A stretch of DNA of 64,000 nucleotides from an uncultured Maricaulis sp. (GCF_947259345.1 NZ_CAMYLS010000027.1:212029-276028); one strand, 5' to 3'. Counted from the first letter of the stretch, positions 55,204-64,000 are shown. Translations and numbers: made by a program. Notes: generated by a model from the letters alone, not told the origin.

Positions 55204-56559
55204 ATGGCCAAGACACATGACATCATCATTATCGGGGCCGGCCTGTCCGGGCTCCGGGCGGCTCAATTGCTGACGCCGGACCATGATGTGCGTGTGATCG
55301 AAGCGCGCGACCGGGTTGGCGGGCGGGCCCTGGCTCACACCTTCGCCAATGGCGACACTGTCGATATTGGCGGCCAATGGGTCGGACCTGGCCAGGACCG
55401 GCTCTACGATTTGATCGAGGCCATGGGGCAGTCGGTCTATCCGCTCCATGATGACGGTGAGCGCCTCCTGTTCAATCGCGGGCGCCTGTCCGGCTATCAC
55501 GGCACCATCCCCAAGCTGGCGCCGCATGTCCTCGTCAATCTTCATCTGATGACCAGCCGTTTCGACGCCCTCGCCGCGCAGATCGATCCGGTCTCGCCCT
55601 GGACCCACGAACGGGCAGCCGAATGGGACAGCATGACCGTCGCCGAATGGATGCGACGCCAGGCCTGGACACGCGAGGCCTTCGAGGTCTTCGCGGTCGG
55701 GATCGGGGCGGTCTTCGCGGCGGAACCGCATGAAGTTTCTCTCCTGCACGGTCTCTTCTACGCGCGGGCCGGGACCTCGCTGGACACTCTCATCTCGACA
55801 ACGGGCGGGGCGCAGCAGGACCGGGTGCATGGCAATATGGCCGGACTGGCCGATCGCATCGCCGCCGAGCTGGGCGATCGCGTCTCATTGTCCTCGCCGG
55901 TCTCGCGGATCCACTGGCATGATGAGGGCGTCGAGGTCGATACGCCCGATGGACCGGTCGCTGGCCGCCGCGCCATCCTGGCTCTGCCGCCCAACCAGGC
56001 CATGCGGATAAACTGGGACCCGGTGCTGCCCGCGACCAAGGCCGGTCTGTGGCTTCGCATGCCACCCGGCGCCTGCATCAAATGTGTCGCCCAGTACGAG
56101 ACGCCCTTCTGGCGTGAGACGGGTCTGGCCGGGCAGGCCGTGGCGCCGCAACTGGATGTCCGGGTGACCTTCGACAACACCGAGGCCGGCAAGTCGGCCG
56201 GTCTCATGCTGGGCTTCATCGAGGGTGATCAGGCACGGGTCTGGGCGCGGCGTGATCCGGCCGAGCGGCGCGCCGCCGTGCTCGAAGCCTTTGCTGCCTG
56301 TTATGGCGAGCAGGCCCGTCACCCGATCGATTATGTCGACCAGGACTGGACCTCGGAGGTCTGGTCACGCGGTTGCTATGCGGCGCTGATGGGGCCGGGC
56401 GTGTGGACCGGGCATGGCGCATATCTGCGTACCCCGCTGGGGCCGGTTCACATGGCCGGTACCGAAACCGCGAGCGCCTATTACGGCTATTTCGAAGGCG
56501 CGCTGGAAGCGGCCGAGCGGGCCGTCTCGGAAGTCAAAGCGGCGCTGGGGGCTCGCTGA
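55204..56559 (+). CDS. Flavin monoamine oxidase-like enzyme
   Basis: The 451 residues have the FAD Rossmann motif DIIIIGAGLSGLRAAQLL at residues 6-23, VIEARDRVGGRA, GGQWVGPGQDRL, and the C-terminal FAD-binding GPVHMAGTETASAYYGYFEGALEAAERA. Oxidative deamination of an amine is expected, but the substrate is unknown. Its stop overlaps the start of the C69 peptidase gene (TGATG), so the two are coupled. Confidence 0.92.
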   Translation: MAKTHDIIIIGAGLSGLRAAQLLTPDHDVRVIEARDRVGGRALAHTFANGDTVDIGGQWVGPGQDRLYDLIEAMGQSVYPLHDDGERLLFNRGRLSGYHGTIPKLAPHVLVNLHLMTSRFDALAAQIDPVSPWTHERAAEWDSMTVAEWMRRQAWTREAFEVFAVGIGAVFAAEPHEVSLLHGLFYARAGTSLDTLISTTGGAQQDRVHGNMAGLADRIAAELGDRVSLSSPVSRIHWHDEGVEVDTPDGPVAGRRAILALPPNQAMRINWDPVLPATKAGLWLRMPPGACIKCVAQYETPFWRETGLAGQAVAPQLDVRVTFDNTEAGKSAGLMLGFIEGDQARVWARRDPAERRAAVLEAFAACYGEQARHPIDYVDQDWTSEVWSRGCYAALMGPGVWTGHGAYLRTPLGPVHMAGTETASAYYGYFEGALEAAERAVSEVKAALGAR

Positions 56560-57734
56560 TGTGTGACACACTCGCCCTGCGCAAGGCCGGCGCGGTCTGG
56601 TTTGCCAAGAATTCCGACCGTGAACCCGGCGAGATCCAGCGCGTCGAGCGTCACGCGGCTGTCCTTGGTGACACCACTGAAAAGCTCGCTTGTACCCATA
56701 TCGAGATCGACCAGGTGCCGGATCGGCAGGCCGTCATCATCGCCCGCCCGGACTGGATGTGGGGCGCCGAGATGGGGGTGAATGGGGCTGGCGTTGTGAT
56801 CGGCAATGAAGCCGTCTTCTCCCGGCGTGTGATAAAGCGTGGCGCCGCCTTGCTCGGCATGGATCTGGTGCGGCTGGGCCTCGAGCGCGGCGGCTCGGCC
56901 CATGAAGCGGCGGCGATCATCATCCATTTGCTCGAGACCCACGGGCAGGGCGGACCGGCCGGCTGGCGGGACAAGGGGTTTCGCTATGACAACAGCTTCC
57001 TGATCGCCGACGCGGCCGAGATCCTGGTGCTGGAAACCTGCGGTCGGGAGTGGCGGCTGGAGCGGGTCAAATCCCATGCCGCGATCTCCAATGCCTATGC
57101 GCTTGAGGGGCCGGTGACCATGGCCTCGGACGGTGCGCCGACCGAGGGTTTCATGGTGTCGGATGAAAGCTGGCTGAAGCGGAAATTCGGGCGTGCGCGG
57201 GAGCGGCGGGCTTGTTCCCTGGCTGCGATCGAGGCGATGAAGACGCCAAGCCTGGGCGCTTTGGCCGACATCATGCGACGCCACGATCAGGGCGATGGCT
57301 TCGAAGGCGGCTCAAACCGCGACCTTTGCCTTCATGCCGGCCACGGCTTGGCGGGCGGGTTAATGCGCCCCAGTCACACGACCAATTCCATGCTGGTACG
57401 CCTGATGCCGGGGGCGCCACCCGCCATCGCCATGACCGGGACCAAGACGCCGTGCATTTCGCTCTACCGGCCGATTGCCTTCGAAGGGCCGTCCTCGCTG
57501 CTCAGCACCGGGCTGTGGGAGCAAGGCGCGGTGCATCATGATCGCATGGCTGCCGACCCCGATGCGCGCGAACAGGTCCGCGCCCGCATCGCCGCGGCGG
57601 AGGCACATGTCCTCTCGGCCATCGAGGCCGGGCGTCATGATGTGGCCGAGGCACTGGTCGCGGCTTGGGATGATCACGGCCTGGCCGAAACGGAGGGCAG
57701 CGGCAGCACGGAAATCGACGCGCCATCGGCCTGA
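56559..57734 (+). CDS. C69-family dipeptidase (secernin-like)
   Basis: The start at 56559 places Cys at residue 2 (MCDTLALRKAGAVWFAKNSDREPGE), the N-terminal nucleophile of the C69/Ntn family; the long open frame upstream lies inside the oxidase gene. ARPDWMWGAEMGVNGAGVVIGNEAVF and YDNSFLIADAAEILVLETCGREW follow the secernin pattern over 391 residues. It probably cleaves short peptides or amides in the cytoplasm. Its 3' end overlaps the convergent CN-hydrolase gene by 61 bases. Confidence 0.88.
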   Translation: MCDTLALRKAGAVWFAKNSDREPGEIQRVERHAAVLGDTTEKLACTHIEIDQVPDRQAVIIARPDWMWGAEMGVNGAGVVIGNEAVFSRRVIKRGAALLGMDLVRLGLERGGSAHEAAAIIIHLLETHGQGGPAGWRDKGFRYDNSFLIADAAEILVLETCGREWRLERVKSHAAISNAYALEGPVTMASDGAPTEGFMVSDESWLKRKFGRARERRACSLAAIEAMKTPSLGALADIMRRHDQGDGFEGGSNRDLCLHAGHGLAGGLMRPSHTTNSMLVRLMPGAPPAIAMTGTKTPCISLYRPIAFEGPSSLLSTGLWEQGAVHHDRMAADPDAREQVRARIAAAEAHVLSAIEAGRHDVAEALVAAWDDHGLAETEGSGSTEIDAPSA

Positions 57735-58813
57735 CCATCGATCCAGGCCTCGTCCCCGGCCACCAGGATATTGGCGCCATCGGATCCCAGATCCCACAGG
57801 GCGCCGCGCAGGAAGGCGGTTGCGCCATGGTCCGCTCCGGCGCTTGGCAGGCGACCGGCCAAGGCGTGGGTCATCCAGGCTTCGCCCTCGGTGAGCCGAC
57901 CCGCGTCAGAGGGTTCAACATCGTCCGGCCAGCCGGTCGTATAGCCGCCCCAGGGCTGATCCCAGACATCCGACGGCTGCAGGAAGGCCGGCACGGCGAT
58001 GATGTCGGCGCGGCCAGCCTGGAGTGTTTCATACACGTCGGGATGCCAGCTATCCGCGCAGATCAGCACGCCGAGGCGACCGGCGGATGTCTCGAAGACA
58101 GGGATATCGACAGCGCTTGCGGCAGCGGTAAAGCCGGCCTCATCGGGAATGGGGTGAACCTTGCGCACGAGCTGCGGATCGATCCGGCCATCCGGGTGAA
58201 AGACGGCAGAGACATTGTAGAGCGGTCCCTGTCCCGCCCGCAGGCGACCCTCGCGGACCTCGGGCGCGGGCAGCACGATGGAGCCGCCCACGATCGTGAC
58301 CTCATGGCGCTGTGCCAGCGAGCCGAAGACGCGTTGATAGTCGCGGGCCATGCGATCGGCGCGCATCCGGAAGACCGCGGCCGCGAACCGGTCGGTCTCG
58401 GACGAGCGGGCGAGTGACAGCATGAAGGGCAGGGGGTTGGCGAGGATGAGATGGGTCATGGCGCCGGTCGTGGTGTCGGCATCGAAGCTGGCCGCCGGGG
58501 CATCCGCGGCGACAAGCCAGGTGCCGACATGTTCTGGCAGGACGATGATGCTGCCCGGCGTCAGAAGGCCATCACCGGCGGCCACCTCAAAGTAAGCGTC
58601 GAGACGGTCTTCCAGCGTCGCGGCGCTGCGATAATCCCTTGTTCGCAGCCAGGGCTGGATGGCGACCAGGTTCGCCTGGGCGCCTCTCTCCGTTCGGGTC
58701 TGGTCTGCCAGATGGAGGTCGCCTCCGGTCACCGGTGCCGGCGGGGTGCGATAAAGCCCCCACAGGCCGGCCAGCAGGATCAGCGCGAACAGGGCAAGGG
58801 CCAGTCTGGGCAT
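57674..58813 (-). CDS. Membrane-anchored carbon-nitrogen hydrolase (nitrilase superfamily)
   Basis: The ATG at 58813 (GGAG eight bases before it) gives 379 residues starting with a signal anchor (ALALFALILLAGLWGLY). The catalytic triad is visible: Glu in IIVLPEHVG, Lys in LVRKVHP and Cys in VLICADSWHPD. Hydrolysis of an amide or nitrile outside the cytoplasm is likely. It opposes the amine oxidase/C69 pair. Confidence 0.88.
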   Translation of the reverse strand: MPRLALALFALILLAGLWGLYRTPPAPVTGGDLHLADQTRTERGAQANLVAIQPWLRTRDYRSAATLEDRLDAYFEVAAGDGLLTPGSIIVLPEHVGTWLVAADAPAASFDADTTTGAMTHLILANPLPFMLSLARSSETDRFAAAVFRMRADRMARDYQRVFGSLAQRHEVTIVGGSIVLPAPEVREGRLRAGQGPLYNVSAVFHPDGRIDPQLVRKVHPIPDEAGFTAAASAVDIPVFETSAGRLGVLICADSWHPDVYETLQAGRADIIAVPAFLQPSDVWDQPWGGYTTGWPDDVEPSDAGRLTEGEAWMTHALAGRLPSAGADHGATAFLRGALWDLGSDGANILVAGDEAWIDGQADGASISVLPLPSVSARP

Positions 58814-58978
58814 GCAAATCACTCCGTCGACGGGGCAAGCCTGACCAGTGCCGGGTCCGAGATCAAGCCGGACGGCCTCGTGTCGGTCAGCCAGGCTGTG
58901 CAGATGGTGAAAACTTCATTTTTGCGACAGGCCCGGGGCGGGTAGGGTGCAGCACGTATTTTTCGGGGAGCATTCCAG

Positions 58979-61198
58979 ATGCGCAAACTAATGATGATCA
59001 CCGCGAGCTCGGCCGCATTTTTTGCCGCCGCCTGCACGCCCGCTGACGACACTGCTGACACGGGTGAGACCAGCGCGATGACCGACACGATGAACGACAC
59101 CACGGCCGATGCTGGCACCATGTCGGCGGAAACCGACGTCGCCAGCTTTGATAATCCGCTCCTGAGCGAGTGGACCGGCGATTATGGCGGCACGCCGAAT
59201 TTCGACACGGCCAGCCTCGACGACCTGCGCGACGCGCTGCGCGAGGGCATGGCCCTCAATCTCGCCGAGATCGATGCCATCGCCTCCAATCCGGAGCCGG
59301 CCACATTCGAAAATACGATTCTCGAGCTCGAGCGCGCCGGTGACCCGCTCGGCCGGGTCTTCTCCTATTGGGGGATCTGGGCGTCGAACATGTCGACCCC
59401 GGAATTCCGCGAAATCCAGCGTGAGATGTCGGCCGAACTGTCGGCCTTCAGCTCACAGATCACGCAGAATGAAGCGCTCTTCGCCCGCGTCCGGGCCGTC
59501 CATGACGGTGCGGAAATGGAAAGCCTAACGCCGGCCCAGCAGCGCGTGGTCCAGCTGACCTATGACGGCTTTGCCCGCAATGGCGCGACGCTGGAAGGTG
59601 AAGCCGCCGAGCGGTATGCCGCGATCAATGCCCGTTTGTCCGAGCTGCACACTGATTTCGCCAATAATGTGCTCAATGATGAAGGCGACTATGTCACCTA
59701 TCTGAGCGAGGATCAGCTGTCCGGTCTGCCGGCCGATTTCGTGTCGGCGTCGGCCGCTGCAGCGGCAGAGCGGGGTCGCGAGGGTGAGTATGCCATCACC
59801 AATACGCGCTCCTCGATGGACCCTTTCCTGACCTTCTCCGACGAGCGCGATCTGCGCGAGCAGGTCTGGAATAATTACTATTCCCGCGGTGATAATGGCG
59901 GCGAGTTCGACAATAACGCCATCATCACCGAAATCCTGCAGCTGCGCGACGAGCGCGTCGGCCTGCTGGGCTATGACAATTACGCCTCCTGGCGCCTGGA
60001 AAACCGCATGGCGGGCACGCCGGAGCGGGCCATGGAGCTGATGGAAGGTGTCTGGACTGCCGCCGTCGCACGCATCGAGGAAGAGGTCGCCGACATGCAG
60101 GCCCTCGCCGATGCCAATGGCGATGACATCACCATCCAGCCCTGGGACTACCGCTATTACGCCGAGCAGGTCCGGTCGGCCCGCTACGACCTCGACAGCG
60201 AAGAGGTGAAGCAATACCTGCAGCTGGATAATCTGCGCGAAGGCATGTTCTACGTCGCCGGCGAGCTGTTTGGTTTTGAATTCCGTGAACTGCCGGAAGG
60301 CGAAGTCTCGGTCTGGCACCCGACGGTGCGGGTCTGGGAAGTCACCGATCGCGAAAGCGGCGAGAATGTCGGCCTGTGGTATCTCGATCCCTTCGCCCGC
60401 CAGGGCAAGCGCTCGGGCGCCTGGGCCAATTCCTTCCGCTCGCACACCACGATTGATGGCGAGACCAATGTCCTGGCCACCAATAACTCGAACTTCGTCG
60501 CCGGCGCTCCGGGTGAGCCGGTCCTCGTCTCCTTCGACGATGCGACAACCTTCTTCCACGAGTTCGGTCACGCCCTGCATTACCTGTCATCCAATGTCGA
60601 TTATCCGACCCTGAATGGCGGCGTGCGCGACTACACCGAATTCCAGTCGCAACTGCTCGAGCGCTGGGTGCTCACTGATCCGGTGGTCAACAACTACCTG
60701 ACCCATGTCGAGACCGGCGAGCCGATGCCGCAGGCCCTGATCGATCGCATCCGTGCGGCGGCCAATTTCAACCAGGGTTTCTCGACCGGCGAGTATCTCG
60801 CCTCGGCCCTGATGGACATGGTCTATCACACGACCGATCCGGCCGAGATCACCGATCCGGACACGTTCGAGCGGGAAACGCTGGAGCGCCTGGGCATGCC
60901 GAATGAAATCGTCATGCGTCACCGCTCCCCGCATTTCGGGCACATCTTCTCGGGCGAAGGCTATTCGGCCGGCTATTACGGATACATGTGGGCCGACGTG
61001 CTCACCGCCGATGCTGCCGAAGCCTTCCAGGAAGCACCGGGCGGCTTCTATGACGACGAGGTCGCGTCGCGTCTGGTCGAGTATCTCTTCGCCCCGCGCA
61101 ATTCGATCGACCCGGCCGAGGCCTATCGCCTCTTCCGCGGACGTGATGCCGACGTTTCCGCGCTGATGCGGGACCGTGGTTTCCCGGTCACCGAATAG
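58979..61198 (+). CDS. M3-family peptidyl-dipeptidase, lipoprotein form
   Basis: The 739 residues begin with a lipoprotein signal (SSAAFFAAAC) and a Thr/Asp-rich linker, so it is probably envelope-anchored; Dcp enzymes are usually about 680 residues and soluble. The M3 core is intact: FHEFGHALHYLSS holds the zinc HExxH, with the third ligand expected in YTEFQSQLLERWV; FSTGEYLASALMDM and GHIFSGEGYSAGYYGYMWADV complete the site. It should remove dipeptides from peptide C-termini in the periplasm. A terminator follows. Confidence 0.95.
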   Translation: MRKLMMITASSAAFFAAACTPADDTADTGETSAMTDTMNDTTADAGTMSAETDVASFDNPLLSEWTGDYGGTPNFDTASLDDLRDALREGMALNLAEIDAIASNPEPATFENTILELERAGDPLGRVFSYWGIWASNMSTPEFREIQREMSAELSAFSSQITQNEALFARVRAVHDGAEMESLTPAQQRVVQLTYDGFARNGATLEGEAAERYAAINARLSELHTDFANNVLNDEGDYVTYLSEDQLSGLPADFVSASAAAAAERGREGEYAITNTRSSMDPFLTFSDERDLREQVWNNYYSRGDNGGEFDNNAIITEILQLRDERVGLLGYDNYASWRLENRMAGTPERAMELMEGVWTAAVARIEEEVADMQALADANGDDITIQPWDYRYYAEQVRSARYDLDSEEVKQYLQLDNLREGMFYVAGELFGFEFRELPEGEVSVWHPTVRVWEVTDRESGENVGLWYLDPFARQGKRSGAWANSFRSHTTIDGETNVLATNNSNFVAGAPGEPVLVSFDDATTFFHEFGHALHYLSSNVDYPTLNGGVRDYTEFQSQLLERWVLTDPVVNNYLTHVETGEPMPQALIDRIRAAANFNQGFSTGEYLASALMDMVYHTTDPAEITDPDTFERETLERLGMPNEIVMRHRSPHFGHIFSGEGYSAGYYGYMWADVLTADAAEAFQEAPGGFYDDEVASRLVEYLFAPRNSIDPAEAYRLFRGRDADVSALMRDRGFPVTE

Positions 61199-61221
61199 GT
61201 GACAGGCGCATACCCTTGATC

Positions 61222-61252
61222 AGGGCCGGCGGGGCAATCCGCCGGCCCTTTT
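61222..61252 (+). terminator. Terminator after the M3 peptidase gene
   Basis: A perfect 11-bp stem (61222-61232 with 61239-61249) with a 6-base loop is followed by TTTT. Confidence 0.8.
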
Positions 61253-61315
61253 CATTCGGGTGTCGTTCAGGAGGATTTGATTGGCAGACGGGGTGGTTGT
61301 CGCTAGCGTCCAGGC

Positions 61316-62404
61316 ATGGACGATCAAGCCGCCCCGCCTTCCCCGGACTCAGTCGACCCGGCGCGTCCCCTCGAACAGGCCCGCGCACTGGACCCGGCCC
61401 GCTATATCGGGGCACAGGCGCTCGGTTTCGATCAGCGCGAAATCCTTGCCCGCAACTGGCAGGTCGTGGCGCCGGCCAGCGCGCCGGCCAGCGCGCTGGC
61501 CAGTCCGGGTGACCATGTTGTCCGCGAGATTGGCGGCGTCCCGATCCTGCTCGTGCGCAATGGCGAAGGCGTGCTCAACGGATTTTTGAATATCTGCCGC
61601 CACCGGGCCGGGCCGCTGGCCCTGTGCGATGGCAAGGGAGCCAAGCGGCTGCGCTGCGCCTATCATGGCTGGGCCTATGATCTGGACGGGCAATTGCGCA
61701 CGGCGCCCGAAATGCAAACCGCCGAGGGCTTTGATGTGTCCGGGATCGCCCTGGAACGGATCGAGGTCGAGGTCTGGGGCGGGATGGTCTTCGCCCGGAT
61801 CGGGTCCGGACCCGCCTTCGCCGATGTGATGGCCGGCATGGATGAAATCGTCGGTCCGGACCAGCTCGACGGGCTCCGGCATCACCACAGCCGCCTCTAT
61901 GACGTGGCCTGCAACTGGAAGGTCTATGTCGACAATTATCTGGAGGGCTATCATCTGCCCTTCGTCCATCCGGACCTGACGCAAGTCGTCTCCTATCCGG
62001 ACTACACCACCGAGCTGGCGCGCCATTGGTCGCTGCAACGCTCGCCGATTGACGCGGAAACCGACGCCTATGCGGCCGGTGAGGCGCTCTATTTCTTCAT
62101 CTATCCCAACACCATGCTGAACATCCTGCCCGGCCGGATGCAGACCAATCGGGTCGTGCCCGACGGTCCGGACCGCTGCCGCGTGGAATTCGACTTCTAT
62201 TACGCGCCCGGGAATACCGATCGCGCTGACGCCGATGACGCCTTTTCCGACAGCGTGCAGGAGGAGGACCGGCTGATCTGCGAGCATGTCCAGAAAGGCC
62301 TCGCCTCCGGCGCCTACCAACCGGGACGGCTCTCGCCCGCCCAGGAAGCCGGTGTCTGGCACTGGCAGAATCTATTGCGCGAAGCCTATGCCAATTCCGG
62401 CTGA
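61316..62404 (+). CDS. Rieske non-heme iron oxygenase, alpha subunit
   Basis: The 362 residues have the Rieske cluster CRHRAGPLALC...CAYHGWAYDLDG (Cys-x-His and Cys-x2-His) near residues 94-120 and the catalytic NYLEGYHLPFVHP with its His pair for mononuclear iron. The NYLEGYH form is closest to choline, carnitine or betaine-type oxygenases as well as ring hydroxylases. No reductase gene is adjacent. Before the Rieske domain is an unusual Ala/Pro/Ser stretch (APASAPASALASPGD) encoded by a short DNA repeat. The permease follows 24 bases later. Confidence 0.92.
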   Translation: MDDQAAPPSPDSVDPARPLEQARALDPARYIGAQALGFDQREILARNWQVVAPASAPASALASPGDHVVREIGGVPILLVRNGEGVLNGFLNICRHRAGPLALCDGKGAKRLRCAYHGWAYDLDGQLRTAPEMQTAEGFDVSGIALERIEVEVWGGMVFARIGSGPAFADVMAGMDEIVGPDQLDGLRHHHSRLYDVACNWKVYVDNYLEGYHLPFVHPDLTQVVSYPDYTTELARHWSLQRSPIDAETDAYAAGEALYFFIYPNTMLNILPGRMQTNRVVPDGPDRCRVEFDFYYAPGNTDRADADDAFSDSVQEEDRLICEHVQKGLASGAYQPGRLSPAQEAGVWHWQNLLREAYANSG

Positions 62405-62428
62405 TGGATCGCGTGTCCGGGGGGACAG

Positions 62429-63748
62429 ATGAACACCAGTGAGACCGACCAGCCGACGCTGGAAACACCGACCCACAAGGCCATTGGCTTCTGGGGCTGC
62501 TGGTCCCTCGTTGTGGGGATCATGATCGGGTCGGGCATCTTCATGCTCCCGGCTGTCCTCGCACCCTATGGCCTGCTGGGCTTTACCGGCTGGATCATCA
62601 CGGCGGGCGGATCCATCCTGCTCGCTCTTGTCCTCGGGCGCCTCGCCCATCGCACGACACGCTCCGGCGGCCCGATCGCCTATGCCCATGACGCCTTCGG
62701 CGATCTGGTCGGCTATCTGGTCGCCTGGGGGTATTGGGCGTCCTACTGGATCGCCATTCCGGCCATCGCGATTGCCTTTGTCGGATATCTGACCGTCTTC
62801 GTGCCGGCGCTGCAGGGCTCGCCGATTGCCCAGGCGGGCTGTGGGCTGGCGCTGATCTGGGGGCTCGGCCTGATCTCGCTGCATGGCATCCGGGATGCCA
62901 GCTTCGTGCAATTGCTGATGACCGTGCTCAAACTTGTCCCGATCTTCCTGATCATCGGCGTCGGCCTGTTCACCGGTGATGTCGCCAACCTGCCTGCAGT
63001 CAATCCGTCCGGTGATGGTTTCTTCCCGGTGCTGGCGGCGACCGCGCTCTTGACCATGTGGGCGTTTGCCGGACTTGAAGCGGCGACCATACCGGCCGGC
63101 GATGTCCGTGATGCGGCCAGCACGGTTCCCAAGGCGACGGTGATCGGCACGATCACGGTGGCCATCATCTATATCGCGGCGACTGCTTCGGTGATGCTGG
63201 TCGTGCCCGCTGCCGAGCTGGTTGAATCAACCTCGCCCTTCTCCGATGCCGCCCGTGCGCTGGGGAGTTGGGGGCCTGGCCTGATCGCCGCCGGGGCGAT
63301 GGTCTCGACCGCCGGTGCGCTGAATGGTGTGATCCTGCTGTCCGGCCAATTGCCGATGGCTGTGGCGCTGGACAAGCTTGCACCGGCTGTCCTCGGTCAC
63401 CGCAACAAGGGCGGCGCCCCGCAATTTTCATTGCTTCTCTCGCTGGGTCTGGGGTCGATCCTGCTGGTCGCCAATTATTCGCGCGGCCTGGTCGGGGCTT
63501 TCACCTTCCTCTTGATGATGAGCACGGTCTGCCTGCTTTTGCCGCTTCTGGTGAGTGCCCTGGCCGAGCTTCGCCATTCCTGGAAATCGGCCCGCGGCTG
63601 GGCGGTCATCGCGCTCGCGGCCGGTGCCTATTCCGCCTTTGCCGTGCTGGGGTCCGGCCTGGAAGTCCTGGCCTGGGGCGGCGTGCTCATTCTCGCAGGT
63701 CTGCCGGCCTATTGGCTGGGCAAGCCGAAACTGGTCGTCGAGACATAG
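62429..63748 (+). CDS. APC-superfamily amino acid/polyamine permease
   Basis: A 439-residue protein with about twelve membrane helices. GCWSLVVGIMIGSGIFMLPAVLA is the APC TM1 motif, SGGPIAYAHDAFGDLVGYLVAWGYW covers TM3, and MWAFAGLEAATIPAGDVRDAASTVPKA is the TM6-7 region. It is likely co-transcribed with the Rieske gene and may bring in its substrate. Confidence 0.93.
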   Translation: MNTSETDQPTLETPTHKAIGFWGCWSLVVGIMIGSGIFMLPAVLAPYGLLGFTGWIITAGGSILLALVLGRLAHRTTRSGGPIAYAHDAFGDLVGYLVAWGYWASYWIAIPAIAIAFVGYLTVFVPALQGSPIAQAGCGLALIWGLGLISLHGIRDASFVQLLMTVLKLVPIFLIIGVGLFTGDVANLPAVNPSGDGFFPVLAATALLTMWAFAGLEAATIPAGDVRDAASTVPKATVIGTITVAIIYIAATASVMLVVPAAELVESTSPFSDAARALGSWGPGLIAAGAMVSTAGALNGVILLSGQLPMAVALDKLAPAVLGHRNKGGAPQFSLLLSLGLGSILLVANYSRGLVGAFTFLLMMSTVCLLLPLLVSALAELRHSWKSARGWAVIALAAGAYSAFAVLGSGLEVLAWGGVLILAGLPAYWLGKPKLVVET

Positions 63749-63780
63749 GGCGAGCTTATCCCCGCCCCCGCACCCCCAAA

Positions 63781-63887
63781 GCCGTCATCCTGACGCAAGT
63801 CAGGACCCAGTCTCGCACAATGGTTTTTGCCATTTACGGCAACGACTTGCGTCGCAGACTGGGTCCCGGCCTTCGCCGGGATGACGG
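63781..63887. repeat. Composite palindromic repeat of the alphaproteobacterial GTCATCCCGGC type
   Basis: The left arm (63784-63812) and right arm (63849-63885) are imperfect inverted copies, each able to fold on its own: GTCATCCTGACGC...GTCAGGAC on the left and GTCCCGGCC...GCCGGGATGAC on the right. The sequence GTCATCCCGGCGAAGGCCGGGACCC is a frequent intergenic repeat in many alphaproteobacterial genomes. It is a REP-like, non-coding element after the permease gene. Confidence 0.7.
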
Positions 63888-63914
63888 TGTGTGGGGCGGG
63901 CTTTTGCAGAAAAC

Positions 63915-64000
63915 TTATCCCCACCCCCTCGGCGCCAGCGCATACTCCCCTTGTTCCCGCGTCACCTGAGGCCCGGATTGGTTATCCGGGGGCGTGGGGA
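63915..64000 (-). CDS. Possible 3' end of a gene entering from the right
   Basis: One - strand frame is open from the window edge to a TAA at 63917-63915, giving about 28 residues ending GEYALAPRGWG with GC-rich third positions. Nothing identifies the protein. Confidence 0.3.
   Translation of the reverse strand, partial: PTPPDNQSGPQVTREQGEYALAPRGWG

Larger units (their letters stand above)
63749..64000. other. Window end: dispersed repeat and possible partial gene
   Basis: No complete gene is visible in these 252 bases. They hold the palindromic element and the possible gene end described separately. Confidence 0.5.

Noticed and set aside
56373..56558. N-terminal extension of the C69 peptidase
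   Set aside because: The family needs Cys directly after the start Met; the extension lies inside the amine oxidase gene and is Arg-rich noise.

Overview
The window is a 64 kb piece of a GC-rich alphaproteobacterial chromosome. The gene order trpF-trpB-trpA-accD-folC, the lptC-lptA-lptB-rpoN-hpf-ptsN block, the aroA-cmk-rpsA-ihfB block, a probable FzlA homologue and CtrA-type TTAA-N7-TTAA sites near gene starts all point to the Caulobacter/Maricaulis group. A marine Maricaulis-like bacterium is my best guess; this is inference from gene content, as no database search was possible. There is no prophage, insertion sequence or CRISPR array.

Layout. 1-2.5 kb: the end of addA and trxA, both on the + strand. 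2.5-25.4 kb: almost everything is on the - strand: an S41 peptidase, folC-accD-trpA-trpB-trpF, a GcvA-like LysR regulator with a divergent 50-residue ORF, a SprA-type protein, ihfB, rpsA, cmk, aroA, then (after a + strand FYDLN-acid gene and tRNA-Ala) a Sel1 protein, ptsN, hpf, rpoN, lptB, lptA, lptC, an RNase D and an SGNH/MBOAT acyltransferase pair. 25.4-25.7 kb is an unusually AT-rich intergenic region with a perfect DnaA box and a CtrA-type box, and gene orientation flips there. 25.7-38 kb, mostly +: two small secreted proteins, tRNA-Leu (-), an NDUFA9-like protein, a CPBP protease and uppP (both -), a CDF metal transporter, the FzlA-like GST, queG, a diguanylate cyclase and two glycosyltransferases. 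38-50 kb: the usual infC-rpmI-rplT-pheS-pheT order is kept but interrupted three times, by a 4.6 kb block (MFS transporter, two secreted proteins with PPC-like repeats, a MerC-type membrane protein), by an opposing HEAT-like gene, and by two membrane-protein paralogues placed between pheS and pheT. 50-64 kb: a Sel1/peptidoglycan-binding protein behind a CtrA-type site, a lipoprotein, a MerR/CDF metal-resistance pair, a GNAT and an EipA-like gene, and a run of secreted or catabolic enzymes (amine oxidase, C69 peptidase, CN-hydrolase, M3 peptidase lipoprotein, Rieske oxygenase, APC permease).

Points to note. Two essential-type genes appear to lack ATG/GTG/TTG starts: infC (ATA) and folC (apparently ATT, overlapping the accD stop). 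Cell-cycle regulation is suggested by three CtrA-type sites (25519, 50740 and 55127), the last upstream of an eipA homologue, a gene known to be CtrA-activated in Brucella. Metal regulation is suggested by a MerR-type 19-bp-spacer promoter before a CDF gene and a Zur-like palindrome before the MerC gene. Genes with no recognised function lie at 9906, 25713, 31793, 40328/40830, 44040, 46393/46995 and 52176.
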